This document shows positions 24,400-54,364 of a DNA stretch of 64,000 nucleotides, in pieces. Source of the DNA: Cyclina sinensis (Eukaryota > Mollusca > Bivalvia > Venerida > Veneridae); the NCBI GenBank assembly GCA_012932295.1, contig JAAONU010000003.1, positions 25,592,361-25,656,360 on the forward strand, in the 5' to 3' direction. The position numbers and the translations under genes were made by a program. Numbering within the stretch: position 1 is the stretch's first letter; every line of letters begins with the position of its first letter. Below the pieces are notes generated by a model that made no database searches, was not told the DNA's origin, and saw nothing but the letters and a program-made list of their open reading frames with translations.

Positions 24400-27300
24400 T
24401 CAGGACTCTGTATCTTCCTTCTTTGTTATTCGTTTTCTCACTGTCTTTGTTTCTTCTTCCTCTTCTTTGTCTTTCAGGATTTCCTCTTTCACTTCAACTT
24501 CTGTAGAAACCAAAAATGACTGACTATATTAATTAACTAAAAAATTAGTGAATGAACTTCAAAATATATTTATAATTTTCTTACATTTTTACAGTTTAGA
24601 TGTTTAATATATACATAATATTGTTACATGTACTTGCTTGCAGATGCTACCTGTCTCAAGCACTAATGTTATACATGTTACACCAGTGAGTCATAAAACA
24701 TTCATTTTTGCTGTTCTAAATTTTACTGGTACATGGTCATTTTTGGTGTGTAATTCTTGAAATTCTACATGCAAATTCAGGCCCATATTTTCACAATTAC
24801 ATACAGGAAAAGTACTACCCGGTACTTTCTATAGTTACATGTAAAGAGCTTTGAGCTGTCAGCATACAACTCTCACTTACCTAACATCAATCATTTCCCT
24901 AAGGATCAAAACTGATGCATAAATGTGAAGCATAAATGTGAAGCAAAAATGTGAAGCAAAAATGTGAAAAAGTAAAAACTATTTCAGCTGAGTGTATGTC
25001 TGCTTTGATCTGTATAACTTCAACCTGTGATAACTGCATCAGGTAATCAACGCTGTGGCTCACTGGTCTAGAATACTGTTTCTCAGGCTACTCATGTCTC
25101 CGCAGCCCTTGGTTCAAACCCCATGAACATCAAATTTTTTTCTGATACAATATACTTTTCCGTAAGAAATGGAAGTTTGTAAGAAAATATATTTTTAACT
25201 TTACCTTCAGGTTGTTCTGCATCATCCTGTTCCGTTGCCTCTCCTTCTTCCTCGTCATCTTCCTGTATGTCTTCAGCAGTTGTTGATGTTAATGTTTCAA
25301 CTTTTCTAGGACTGTTTTCCTCCCCGCTGGACTCGCGATCAGATTTGTTCACAATCTCATAACTCTCCGATTCAGGACTAGATTCTGATGAACGGTCGCT
25401 TACATTCAAAGGCTCCTGAAGAATGAAATACAGAGAAATCCTAATCATTTTCTAGGAGAAAGTATGAAAATTCAATGCAAGGTTTTCTCAAGTAGCATTG
25501 CATATTAACAATAAAAATATCATAAGCAGTCTGATGGCAAATGTTGGATCTCTTTGCTTTGTTTTTTCAATCTATATTTTTGAGTTGAACAATGCATGCA
25601 AAAATGACGTCACCTTTACCAACGTAAACACTAAGGCTAAAGAAATATCTTATCATTTTTCTACATCATCTTAAAAAGAACAGATGCTTTATCATGTTTT
25701 AACATCATGGGTACTTAATCAGAATGGAAAGAGGTTTTCACAGTTTTCAAAAAAAGACAAAACTTTTCAACAGAAATAGGTTTTGTTTGCTTTTTCCCCT
25801 ATCTCTTACTTGTACAAACTTTCACTTTATAGTATTTTCATATAGTTATCTTAGAGTCTCTATGAAACACCCACAACTGATATATTACCTTCTTCTCTTC
25901 AGTCTCTCCATCTTGTTTCTCAGCATTTTTACTGTCTGTACCTGTAGCTGTTGGAGCCACATCACTAACTTTACTCTGAACAGCTTGCATGGCAGCTAAA
26001 ATCTTGGTCATCTGTGCCTCTGTTTCTGCCAATCTTTCTTGTAACTTTCTCATGTCCATCTCCTCTGTAAAAGGTAAAAGTTGCTTTTCTTTGAACTTTC
26101 AGTTTTTAATTTTCTTCATGAATATAAGTATTCAAAACAAAATCCTTTTAAAACACAGACTGTATAACTGGAATAAGTTGCTTTTTGTCTTGTATGAATT
26201 GAAAATATTTGATTGAACACTTATTAAAATAAGAAAAAAAAGTTCAGGGAACATTATAATCACCTTTAAGCTTGAGACAGATATGCAAAAATTGTGATTA
26301 GAATCATTGTAATATTTATATACGTATAAACAAGATAAATGGTATAAGGAGTAAGACTGGACACATTTAGGGATTTTTATATACAAGTACATTTATATAT
26401 TTCCTGAAGGCATTAACAACTGCTACCTATCCAAATATTCATCATGCATGTAAAACTCATGGCATTAACTCCATCACTGACGCTTGACCACTGGCCATTA
26501 CAATTACACGTTAAAATCATGTGTATCAAGATGGTGCACATGTAGACATTAAGCAAGTCAAAACTAATTTGCAAACAAGGAATTGGTAAAACCAAATAAT
26601 GCTCCCGAAGTATTTTTTGTTCAGAATGGCAGAAAAATAAGAAATGTACTATCAATGTATTTCAATGACATGTGCAATTAAAAACATTTAAGTTATAGTA
26701 AGGATAATCATGATGAAACATATTAAAGAATTTATAGTATAAAAAAAACACATTTGTAAGGACAGTTGATTTATTGTAAAATTTACCTGCTACTTGTTTA
26801 ATCTGTGAATGATCGCCAGAATTTTTATAATCACAAGAGGTGGCAAGTGCTTGGCTGGCAGGTGTAATAAGTAGACCTGTACTGCATATAATCATTTTTT
26901 TTCTTCAAAATTCCAGCTCATAAGCTATTGATTTATCTATCGATTGGGGTTATCAAGTTATAAAGGGAGATGATTAAAGAAACAACAAATGTATGTAAAA
27001 CATACATGCCCCCTAGCAGCACCTAACTGCTTGTGGTTGGGCCAAAGCATTCTCTAGTTATTGATCAGAAACTGTTTTTAGGATCAAGGTCCCTGTGGCC
27101 TTGACCTTTGACCTAATGACATCAAAATCAATAGGGGTCATCTACTGGTGATGACCAACCAGCATACCAAGTTTGGTGAACCTAGGTCAAAGCATTCTCT
27201 AGTTATAGATCGGAAACCGTTTTTAGGATGAAAGTCCCTGTGAGCTTGACCCGTGACCAAATGACCTAAAAATCAATAGGGGTCATCTACTTGTGATGAC

Positions 27301-30300
27301 CAACCAGCATACCCAGTTTGGTGAACCTAGGTCAAAGCGTTCTCTAGTTATTGATTGGAAACCGTTTTTAGGATAAAAGTCTCTGTGATTTTGACCTTTG
27401 ACCTAATGACCTCAAAGTCAGTAGGGGTCATCTACTGGTCATGACCAACCAGCATACCAAGTTTAGTGAACCTAGGTCAAAGCGTTCTCTAGTTATTGAT
27501 CGGAAACCGTTTTCAGGATGAAGGTCACTGTGAGCTTGACCTTTGACCTTATGACCTCAAAATCAATGGGGGTCGTCTGCTGGTGATGACCAACCAGCAT
27601 ACCAAGTTTGGTGAACCTAGGTCAAAGCTTTCTCTAGTTATTGATCAGAAACCGTTTTTAGGATGAAAGTTTCTGTGATCTTGACCTTTGACCTAATGAC
27701 CTCAAAGTCATCCACTGGTGATGACCAACCAGCATACCATGTTTGGTGAACCTAGGTCAAAGCGTTCTCTAGTTACTGATCGGAAACCGTTTTTAGGATC
27801 AAGGTCCCTGTGAGCTTGACCTTTGACCTAGTGACCTCAAAATCAATAGGGGTCACATACTGGTGATGACCAACCAGCATACCAAGTTTGGTGAACCTAG
27901 GTCAAAGCATTCTCTAGTTATTGATCAGAAACCGTTTTTAGGATCAAGGTCCCTGTGAGCTTGACCTTTGACCTAGTGACCTCAAAATCAATAGGGGTCA
28001 CATACTGGTGATGACCAACCAGCATACCAAGTTTGGTGAACCTAGGTCAAAGCATTCTCTAGTTATTGATCGGAAACCGTTTTTAGGATGAAAGTCCCTG
28101 TGAGCTTGACCTCTGACCTAATGACCTCAAAATCAATAGGGGTCATCTACTGGTGATGACCAACCATCATACCAAGTTTGGTGAACCTAGGTCAAAGCGT
28201 TCTCTTGTTATTGATCGGAAACCGTTTTTAGGATAAAGGTCCCTGTGAGCTTGACCTTTGACCTAGTGACCTCAAAATCAATAGGGGTCGTCTGCTGGTG
28301 ATGAGCAACCAGCATACCAAGTTTGGTGAACCTAGGTCAAAGCGTTCTCTAGTTATTGATCGGAAACCGTTTTTAGGATGAAGGTCCCTGTGAGCTTGAC
28401 CTCTGACCTAATGACCTCAAAATCAATAGGGGTCATCTCCTGGTGATGACCAACCAGCATACCATGTTTGGTGAACCTAGGTCAAAGCGTTCTCTTGTTA
28501 TTGATCAGAAACCGTTTTTAGGAAGAAGGTCCCTGTGAGCTTGACCTGTGACCAAATGACCTCAAAATCAATAGGGGTCATCTCTTGGTGATGACCAACC
28601 AGCAAACCAAGTTTGATGAACCTAGGTCAAAGCGTTCTCTAGTTATTGATCGGAAACGAAGTGTCTACCGATGGACCGACCGACATTTGCAAAACTATAT
28701 GCCCCTCATCTTCGATGGGGGGCATAATAACAGATGTAAAGTGATGGTTCTTAAACACTGCACTTCCCCTCACTGGTCTTAATAACTGTATGAAGTTATA
28801 TTCAATTTCCTTCTATACTTTTCAAGTTGTTTTCCTAACAAACATTATTAGGTTTTATAAAGAGAGATAATTAAAATACTAAGTAATGTTGAGTGATGGT
28901 TTTTTAACACAGCACTTCCTCTTACTAGTCTCTATAACTGTGTGAAGATATAATGAGATATCATTGACACTACAGAAGTTATACTTCAGACAAACATTCC
29001 TTAACTTTTGTAATTATCATTAAGGGAGATAACTAAAAAATTAAGCAAGGTTGAATTAAGTTTCATAAACACTGCATTTCCTCTCACTTGTCTCTATAAC
29101 TGTGTGGAGTTTCAATGAGATATCATTTTATCAGTTTAGAAGTTGTACTCCCAACAAACATTAATAAACATTTTAAGTATCATTAAGGGAGATAATTAAA
29201 AAATTAAGCAAGGTAGACATATGATTATTGAACAGTGCACTTTCAGTCACTGGTATCTATGACTATGTGAAGTTTTAATCAAATTCCTTCAATACTTTTC
29301 AAAATTCATATCCAGACAAACATTATTAAGTATTATACAGGGAGATAATTAAAAAAATAAGTAAATTAGAGTTATGGTTCTTTGGCACTTCCTCTGACTA
29401 GTCCGTATGACTGTGTGAAGTTTCAAAGACAGTTTAGAAGTTATTTTATGGACAAGCATTATGAACTTAAGGGGGATAAGTAAAACATTATGCAAGGTAG
29501 AATTATGGTTCATGGACATTGCACTTCATCTCATTTGTCTGTATCAATGTGTTAAGTTTCAATCAAATTCCTTCAATACTTTTCAAGTTATTCTCTGGAC
29601 AAGAGTGTCCCTTTGGGGAGCATAAAAAGTGGCTATTTAAATCTGAAGAAGTTCTTGGATTAAAATCAATGATTTTGAAAGTAAGAGTCCATGATGTCCC
29701 TACATTGCTTACTTGAGATACTACATACATCACGATTGGTGAGCTAATAACCAAAGTCCCTTCAGTCAATCAGTTACCAAGTATAAATGAATTTACCTAG
29801 TTCAAAGGTTTCTGAATCATTATTCAATGGATTTCTTCAATAAAGTGACAATTACCTCATATATACTTATGGACTGTGCATATTAAATATTTAATCTTTC
29901 ACATAATTAACACTCCACAACAAGATGGGATTACCATACAACAAAGTTCTGAAAGACTCAATTTTATGTCATTTATAATGAAAGCAAAATGGGATTTTTT
30001 GCAGATAAGATAAATCAATTTTTCATATTTCTGCTTTCCAGGTAAATCAATTTATCATATTCCCAATGGAGATAGGCCCATTACCATTAAATTTTACACT
30101 AACGGACAACAAATTATCAAATAAATCAAAATCAATATCAAGCTTCATTCAGTTATATATCAGCAGCATGTATTTCTCTTGATCTGTCTGATGATAAATA
30201 TTGACATAAATTCAGGGCCCATTAACAATGCAAGCATCAGTTACTACTCTGAAACAGCATAATTAATAGCTGGTCACAAATATATAAGGATATACTATTA

Positions 30301-33300
30301 CATCTATAGATATAGTGTAGGCCTGTAATAACCTGTATACAAAGAAGTCTTTGAAATTTCAGACTAATTTTGATACAAGTCAATTATGTGGATGCTTTTC
30401 CCCATCAATATGAAGTCTGCATAAAATATTAAAAGACTTTAAGAAATTTTTCAGGTCATGTTAAGATGAACAAACATGTTTTTTGTGTGTGACTTTGCAG
30501 CAATTAATTCTAAATTGTATTAATCTTAATGTCTATATAATCTTATTCTAGAGTAATTCTTTCATTATCACATCATAAAGATTCAATATACATTTCAAGA
30601 AATAACAAACTATTTGATTATCTTATTCTTTCTATATATCTATTTATTCCTTCTAACATATATAAGAGGGACCCTAAATGTGATTAGAAGCCATAACTGT
30701 ATCATATCGTATATACCAGCTTGCTAGGTGTATGAAATCTGTACAAAAATTTCACAATTAATTAATCTCTAGAACATCATCAACTTCTCTAGAAATAGAT
30801 CCTGGACTTTAACTGACAAAAAGAAGAACTGTTACAATGCTTAAAAAACAATGCCTCTAGTGTTTGTTAGTTTGAAAATTATGGGCTAACTGGTCATTTC
30901 ATAATTTCTTGCTTTCTTCTGATATAATTTTGTAAAAAACAGAAATTTGTTCTAATATGTGATTTTTTATGAATGTTGCAGTGGTCGGCAATAGAAATTG
31001 TGATAGCCGCTTAAATCGCTAAAGTATTGGTTCTTCTGTTAATTGTCTTGTTAGAACTGGGAGTATCAAAATTCTGGTGCTAGGGTAGGTACAATCTCCA
31101 ACGCAGTGATCTCCCCTTACAGGATTAGATCTCTGCCGTCACAACATTTTCGTCAAGATTTTTGACGATATGATTTTTTTCAATTTTGATTTTTCTTTAA
31201 AGAAGTAAACACGGTTTTGCTAATGTTTCAAGACTGTAAGGTGTTAGATGTGAACTCAAACAAAAATAATTTCGGAAACATAAATATAATGAGAATAATT
31301 TTTAATATCGCACCGTTTATTTCAAACCAATATGACCACCTTTGAAAAAGAAATCATTCAGTCATCAATACTACTGTACTAAAGTTCTTTTTTAACAGAA
31401 ATGAAATTCTGTCAATCATATCGGCAGACTTGACACCAGAGGTCAAATTATAGTTTCGCTATTTATCACATATGAAACAATTTTTCAACGGTTTCTTTGG
31501 CGCATCCGCCATCTTGACACAATCATGTGATAAGACCATCATCACGTGATTCGTGTGAAGGCAGTGGTTACTGAACGTAGCGTAACCGGTGCGCGGAGTT
31601 TGGGGTAGGTAGGGTAGGGGTTAAGATACACACAAATCTGATTAGTAATCATTACCAAGTAGAAAATGTTACCATTCTACAGTATGTAAATATTGCAAGA
31701 GAAGAGTTACCATAAATAGATAAAAGAGTCAACAACAAATAGCAACACAGGAATAAGGAAGGTGAAAGGTTTACAATATAAACACAGAATAGTAAAACCA
31801 AGATGAAGTCTACAATTCTCAGATTCTGAAGCACTGCTAACAAGACATGTCTAAAAATCGTCTTATTAAGGAATCAAACTTAACAGAACTCATTTGTTTT
31901 TTATTTTCAGAATCTGTTTCCTTCAAACTTCTTGTCTCCACGTGATTCTGAGATAACTAAAATGGTTTTATGAGGGCAACTTAACTGTTACTATAATTTG
32001 TTATCCAGAACTGAACATGTTAAGCTTGCTTGATGTCTGCTAAGCATGGATGATTCTCAAAAAGTAAGGGGTTCCAGTGTTTTTAAGTTAGAAACATATA
32101 CAATTTATTAAGAGAATGTCCAATAACTGACCTATAGTATGAAAACCACATTAAAGAATGATCTCTTATTCTATCAACAGTAACTTTTATACAGTACATA
32201 GATGTGAAAGAAACAGCACTCATGAATACCTTGGGCAATTTTCATATTAGAAACTAAAATATTTCTAGCTATTAAGTTGTTAATGATTTAAGAAACACTT
32301 AACAACAGACAGAAACATTTCAGTGCATAAGAACAGAGCCCACTACACACATGGACACACATGCACGCTACAGGAAGCTTACTCATATCACTGCCCTTCA
32401 CACTACTAGCTAATGACTGAAGCTGTGAAAGTTGCCCTTTCAAATCTTGTTCTGTTAAACTGTCTGGAGTTTTCTCCCCTTTGGATACTGTACCTTGCTC
32501 ATCTCCTTGCTGACCAATGTCATAGGAAGATCTTGGCATATCTCTGCTAGGACTTCTGCTGTTTTCAGATTTATCGCTTTTTCCAAACACCTTTAAAAGT
32601 TGTTTTTTTTCATTCAAAATCAAAACTCATAAGCCAAAACAATAAAAAGAAATATACTGCTATTATATTGTCTTAGTTTTATCTGCTGTCCATCTTCCAA
32701 TATGATCAGGTTGAGCTAATTTCATTTCGAATCTCTAGTATGCAGAATTTTTGTGTGCTTGTGACATTTAAAAACTTGAGAAAAGTTGGTTTTCTAACCT
32801 CTGTGCTTTATCTAATAAAAATTGTACTATCTTTATGACAAATGTGTTTGCTATTTTCTTTACTGAGTTTCAGGATAACCATATTTCTATTCTAACATGG
32901 TTCTGCAACAAAGTGAAATCCTATTTATTTATACACAAGTCCTCCCTTCAATCAAGCCTGAGAGTCAATGCTTCAGTCTAACTTTTAATGCCAAACTGAC
33001 AAGTGTTACAAATGCCATAAAGTAACTACTCACTCTTCAGATTTACTGACTCAATATAAAACTATAAAGGATAAAATATGACACCTTACCTTAAACAGAG
33101 TATATATTAGGTAGACCACAATACCAACAGCATACATAGGAAGTATCACGCCCATCATACCCCGCCCTGAACCTTTAGTTTGCTTTGCCTGCTCTGCAGC
33201 AGCTGCCCTCATACCTGGGTGTGGACCCTGCTCCATTGAACAAGTTTACATCATAAAATATAATCATACAACAAAAATTAAGAAAGTGATTTAAACATTT

Positions 33301-35106
33301 GCCTCCAGTTCTAGGTTAAAAGCACAAGGTGTGTCTTAGAATAAAGACCCCTAAGTCTAACATGCCTTAGTTCACCCAGCTGTGAATGTGTACTACCGGT
33401 AACAATGAATGTTACCAGTACTAGCTCTTATCTTAAGCAAATGATTCTAGTTGGGAAATGGCCTAACAGTGATTTGAAAAAGCTAAGGTAATGATCATTG
33501 CATTGAAGCATAAGCAAAATCCCAGTGGCCTCTATAAGGTTTCGGGTAATTACTGATGTTTTTATCTTAAAGGATGTTTACTGCAGTGTTTTCTTGACAA
33601 AAAATTTCATTTTACTCATTAGGTTGTTTGATGAATGTTGAGTTAAATGAGAAAAAGAAAACTATATCTAAGAAATGTGAAAGCATAAATACATGTAATT
33701 CAACAACAAAAATAATGTTTCACTTACTCTCATTTTTCTAACATGTTCTGGAAGATCTGAGTGACCACCACCCATCTCTGGACGTTTGTCTCTTAACTGT
33801 GGAGGAACGAAATCTGTAACAAAAATACTTTAAAATGAAAGCAATTTCCTGACCTTATTTACTGCAATTTAGTCATTTTGTCTAAACTGGCTGCATAACC
33901 AAATTAACACCCTAGATCTCAGTCAAACTTTTTGATGTAATCTTTGGAAATAATTAATAAGTTAATTTTTGGCTGGCAATATCTCCACTCATGTCAGACA
34001 ATCAAATGGCCAGTGTCATGAATAACAGTTTCAACAGGACTTTTGAACCTATGTTTTTGTGTCTACTGCTTTTAATTAATTAATTAATTAATTAAACATA
34101 CATGGTGTTGTGATATTTTCGCAATTACTGGCAGTGCTCCAACTAAGATTTAAAAAGGGCAGTGTGATGCAGGGAAAATGGCATTTGAGAGCATAAATCT
34201 GCAAAAAGGGCCTATACAGATTTTCTTATTTTGAGTCAGATTCAGCCCTTTAATACTGACCTGGAGATGTATCTCATTCAAAATTGGCAAGGTGCTTCAT
34301 AAGATGGGCAGGGTGCTGCACTATATTTTTGAAGCGGATTTGTGGCAAAGTGTAGTGAACTGATTATACAGATCTTGCAATTTCCACCCCCTACTTCTCA
34401 AATAACATAACTAATTGTCTTTCAGATAAAATGTTAATCCTAGGTACCATGTATCAGCAATGAGCATGGCAACAAAACAGAAATGTCTCTGAAACTGGAT
34501 GCTTTCACTTATTATCTTGCAAAATTCCCCACAACCTATTATCACTTAACTCTGCAAGGGACATGTCAAACCAGTACCAACAATAAACAAACTAAAACGG
34601 ATCGAAAAATTGATCCTGCTATTTTGTACTGGCTGAAGCACTGTCAGGGCTAGCAAGACACTTCACCCTCCAAATTTTGCAGACACTTCACACCCAAGAG
34701 ACTTCACCCCCCAAAATTTATTTTTGAAATATATGTGAACCTAAACTTTTTAACAGATATGTAGGTATCATATGATTTAGCTATTTTTGTCTTAACAGTA
34801 GTTTGAACAAATTTGAATAAGTCTGAAAATAAATTATTTTCATGTTTAATCGATTTTTTTCTTATCTCATCAATGTCTTTTTTGAAATTATCGAAATAGT
34901 TGTCTAGACTTGCTCGCGAAAACCAATGACAAAATAGCTGTCAAACTTCAAACATAACATTTACCGTTAGTCTTTGCCTCCTGTTGCTTGGTGTTCATGC
35001 CAAATAAATTCAGTACAATAGGATGCAATAATTTTGGATAAAGGAAAATAAAACAACCAAGAATTATGGCTATAGAGCCATAGATACGCATCGTCTGAAA
35101 ATCCAT
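24400..35106 (-). CDS. RIC3: RIC3, acetylcholine receptor chaperone, complete, 8 exons
   Basis: Minus-strand exons in order are 35106-34965, 33813-33728, 33230-33090, 32590-32383, 26876-26787, 26064-25889, 25415-25205 and 24500-24400 (TGA at 24402-24400). Phases all agree and give 384 residues; the human protein is about 369. TM1 is at about residues 8-28 (GSIAIILGCFIFLY). TM2 is at about 101-122, preceded by the family signature GSGRGMMGVILPMY. A coiled coil lies at about 224-255 (MRKLQERLAETEAQM), followed by an acidic Ser/Glu tail ending in basic RKRITKK. RIC3 is an ER membrane chaperone that promotes folding, assembly and export of nicotinic (and 5-HT3) receptors. The start is the first ATG, in a good context (AAAATGG). 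Exon 4 adds a Ser/Gln-rich linker between TM2 and the coiled coil. Confidence 0.92.
25051..25124 (+). mobile_element. tRNA-like SINE head (fragment)
   Basis: In RIC3 intron 7, TGGCTCACTGGTCTAGAA (25055-25072) resembles a pol III A box and GGTTCAAACCCC (25111-25122) a B box, spaced as in tRNA. No proper acceptor stem is evident, so it is a tRNA-derived SINE relic and not a tRNA gene. Confidence 0.5.
27002..28730 (+). repeat. 145-bp tandem array (12 copies) with terminal hairpin; pearl/Helentron-like element
   Basis: Units start at about 27046, 27191, 27336, 27481, 27626, 27761, 27906, 28051, 28196, 28341, 28486 and 28631. The spacing is 145 bp except for one of 135 bp, where 10 bp is deleted. 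After the last unit comes a GGACCGACCGAC stretch and then the hairpin TATGCCCC...GGGGCATA (28698-28726). The array lies in RIC3 intron 4. Seven units carry an exact TGACCTTTGACCT. Bivalve pearl elements are known to have a core of tandem repeats of roughly this size; assignment to that class is inference. Confidence 0.85.
28735..29625. repeat. Diverged ~155-bp repeat array ending GGGGAGCATAAA
   Basis: Five or six decayed units share 'GGGAGATAATTAAAAAATTAAG', 'CACTTCCTCT', 'TGTGTGAAGTT' and 'CTTTTCAAGTT'. The right end, CCCTTTGGGGAGCATAAAA (about 29609-29627), is the same as the end of the array at 54365-54890. It directly follows the 145-bp array in RIC3 intron 4. Confidence 0.7.
29630..32382. 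other. Remainder of RIC3 intron 4
   Basis: This is mostly featureless AT-rich intron. The exception is a CpG-containing, E-box-bearing segment at about 31430-31620, listed separately. Confidence 0.5.
31459..31620 (-). promoter_or_regulatory. Promoter-like site with YY1-type start inside RIC3 intron 4
   Basis: Read on the minus strand, a CpG-containing stretch (31560-31600) is followed by an E-box palindrome ATCACGTGAT (31541-31550), CACATGAT, and CAAGATGGCGG (31506-31516). The last is a YY1-type motif overlapping an ATG in strong Kozak context. The ATG opens a 17-codon ORF (MADAPKKPLKNCFICDK, 31512-31459). An exon ending before GTGATA at about 31469 would be in the right phase to join RIC3 exon 5. 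This could be an alternative first exon or an unrelated insertion. Confidence 0.3.
34072..34095. repeat. (TTAA)n microsatellite
   Basis: Six TTAA/AATT units run in RIC3 intron 1. Confidence 0.85.
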
Positions 35107-35325
35107 TTTGCATACAGAATATTGATTTCTCGTGCCTTCATGTTATGGTCACATGACCTGAAGTAACTTGCTTAAATTTCTGACGGACGTCGCTTCTATT
35201 CTCTGATGATGTATCTAACATCTCTTATTTTTGTATGACCATAATGTAACAATTCATATTTTACTTGTAGAGTTTAAAATATTATTTATCTTCTTGAAAT
35301 ACAACGAGATATTGCGAGATTCAAG
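35107..35325. promoter_or_regulatory. Head-to-head promoter region of RIC3 and CNOT11
   Basis: Only 219 bp separate the two divergent start codons, so both 5'UTRs and core promoters must lie here or overlap the genes. Visible motifs are GACGTC (35186-35191, ATF/CREB-like core), TCACATGACC (E-box-like, about 35150) and CAAGATGG over the CNOT11 start (YY1-like). There is no clear TATA box. Confidence 0.6.
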
Positions 35326-52768
<17,443 letters not shown>

Positions 52769-53330
52769 AAGAAAGGGAAATTAGATAGTGGTTATCAGTA
52801 TAGTGCTACACTTCGCAGAGATAATGGGTGACTCATCTTGCAATTTCAAGGCATTTTGTATAGTGCTTTTCAGTAGATTTGTATTTCGTCTGAAATGTCA
52901 AAACCTTTCCACTTGTTGACGAATAATTCCAGTTTAAATTGGTGTTTCATTGATCAGCTGAACACTCCTAATACTTCTTGTATATTGGTGATCAGTGAGA
53001 GGAATTGACCAAAGATTGTGAAAAAAGTGATATGAATTCCAGATGGCACTGAAAATTAATTTGATATAAATTTTAATACTGAAAATGAGCACTTGAGGTG
53101 CACTACTAAGTGAATAGATGTTAAAGAAAGAATGGTAAGATAAAGATTGAAGACATACCTAACATACTGAAATGATAGCTTATCAAACTATATTTCAGTG
53201 CTACAGACAACACTCGTTCTGTTACTGCAGATTTTAATTTGTTAGCTCTAAACTTGTAAATATAACAAACTGTGAAAAAGAAAGCAGATGGTGAGTTTAT
53301 AAATAAATTGTAAAGTCGTCGTTTTTGTTT
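52769..53330 (+). other. CNOT11: CNOT11 3' untranslated region
   Basis: Non-coding sequence runs from the TAG stop to a well placed AATAAA at 53302-53307. It is followed by T/G-rich sequence (TTTTTGTTTTTGCTG) typical of a cleavage site. Confidence 0.65.
53302..53307 (+). terminator. Poly(A) signal AATAAA for CNOT11
   Basis: A canonical hexamer 534 bp after the stop, with a GU-rich downstream stretch. Confidence 0.6.
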
Positions 53331-54360
53331 TTGCTGTATTTGTTTTTTATTGACCCCTTATTTCTATAGCTTGTGTCAGAACAATTTCAGTCCAGAATTA
53401 TTTTTTGCAAATGAATCAGTAGATTTAATGAAATACCAAGCTGTCTTGAAAAAAGGCCTTTTTTATAATTTTCTTTCTTGACAGAAATATGGAAAGGAAA
53501 AAAAATGCCACTGCCATATCATTGTGGGTTGTCTCTCTTAAATTGTGTGGATTGTCTCCCTTACATTGAAAAATTTTAAGTCTTAAATGGTACAGAACAA
53601 AACAATGTAAAGTCAGATGGTAAATTCATCCCAGTGATCCATCTATATATGATTGGTATGTACTTACAAATCATGAAAATCTTCAAGCTTCATTACTAGG
53701 ACTATAATTGCGTTCAAGAAATGTATTGTTTTAAAGTGGTTACTGTTCACAAACCCACTTTCCTTGACCTTGTATTTAGGGTTATGGATTTTTGTATTGT
53801 CAAGAAACATGAGAAAAATAGTCAAACAGTTTCACATAAATTCCAAAAGTTTATATCACAGTTACCTATTGTAATTGTGAAGTTTTCTGTCATCCAAACA
53901 ATTTATGAGACAAAAATCAAATATTACCATGTAAACTACACACCAAAAGTTATGCTCCACTACAGTATAAATATTGTTTTTGAAATGCAGGAAATGTTTT
54001 GAGATTTGTAAGGTACAGCATTCTATGAAGAAGTGAGGAATGCTTATCAATAATGATATGATAAATGATGTTGTTCCTGTATTTTGATGCTTCTGTGTTG
54101 ATATTATTATGAATGAAAATAAAGGTATTGTATAAAGAACAGAACATATTCCATTGTTGAGATAGTAAGAAATGACTGATTGAAGTGATATGTACATCTT
54201 CACTCTGAGCAATGGTAGCTTAGATTTTAAACATATAGGAATACAAGTTAGGGCCATATTTGAACTGATGTTTGCCTTCTATTAAAAAGAAATTGGTAGA
54301 ACCGATGGATGCTCCCCGAATAAATGCCAATTCCAAAAGGGCTATTGTTAAATATGTATT
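53331..54360. other. AT-rich intergenic sequence, no gene seen
   Basis: Overlapping short ORFs on both strands (53721-54002 plus, 53862-54257 minus) are hydrophobic/AT-driven and lack splice signals. There is no recognisable family. Confidence 0.5.
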
Positions 54361-54364
54361 TTTT

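Noticed and set aside
27002..28730. CRISPR-like regular repeats
   Set aside because: The units are contiguous 145-bp tandem copies without unique spacers, in an animal intron.
53862..54257. 131-codon minus-strand ORF
   Set aside because: Ile/Phe/Ser-rich product of AT-rich DNA; overlaps another chance ORF on the opposite strand.
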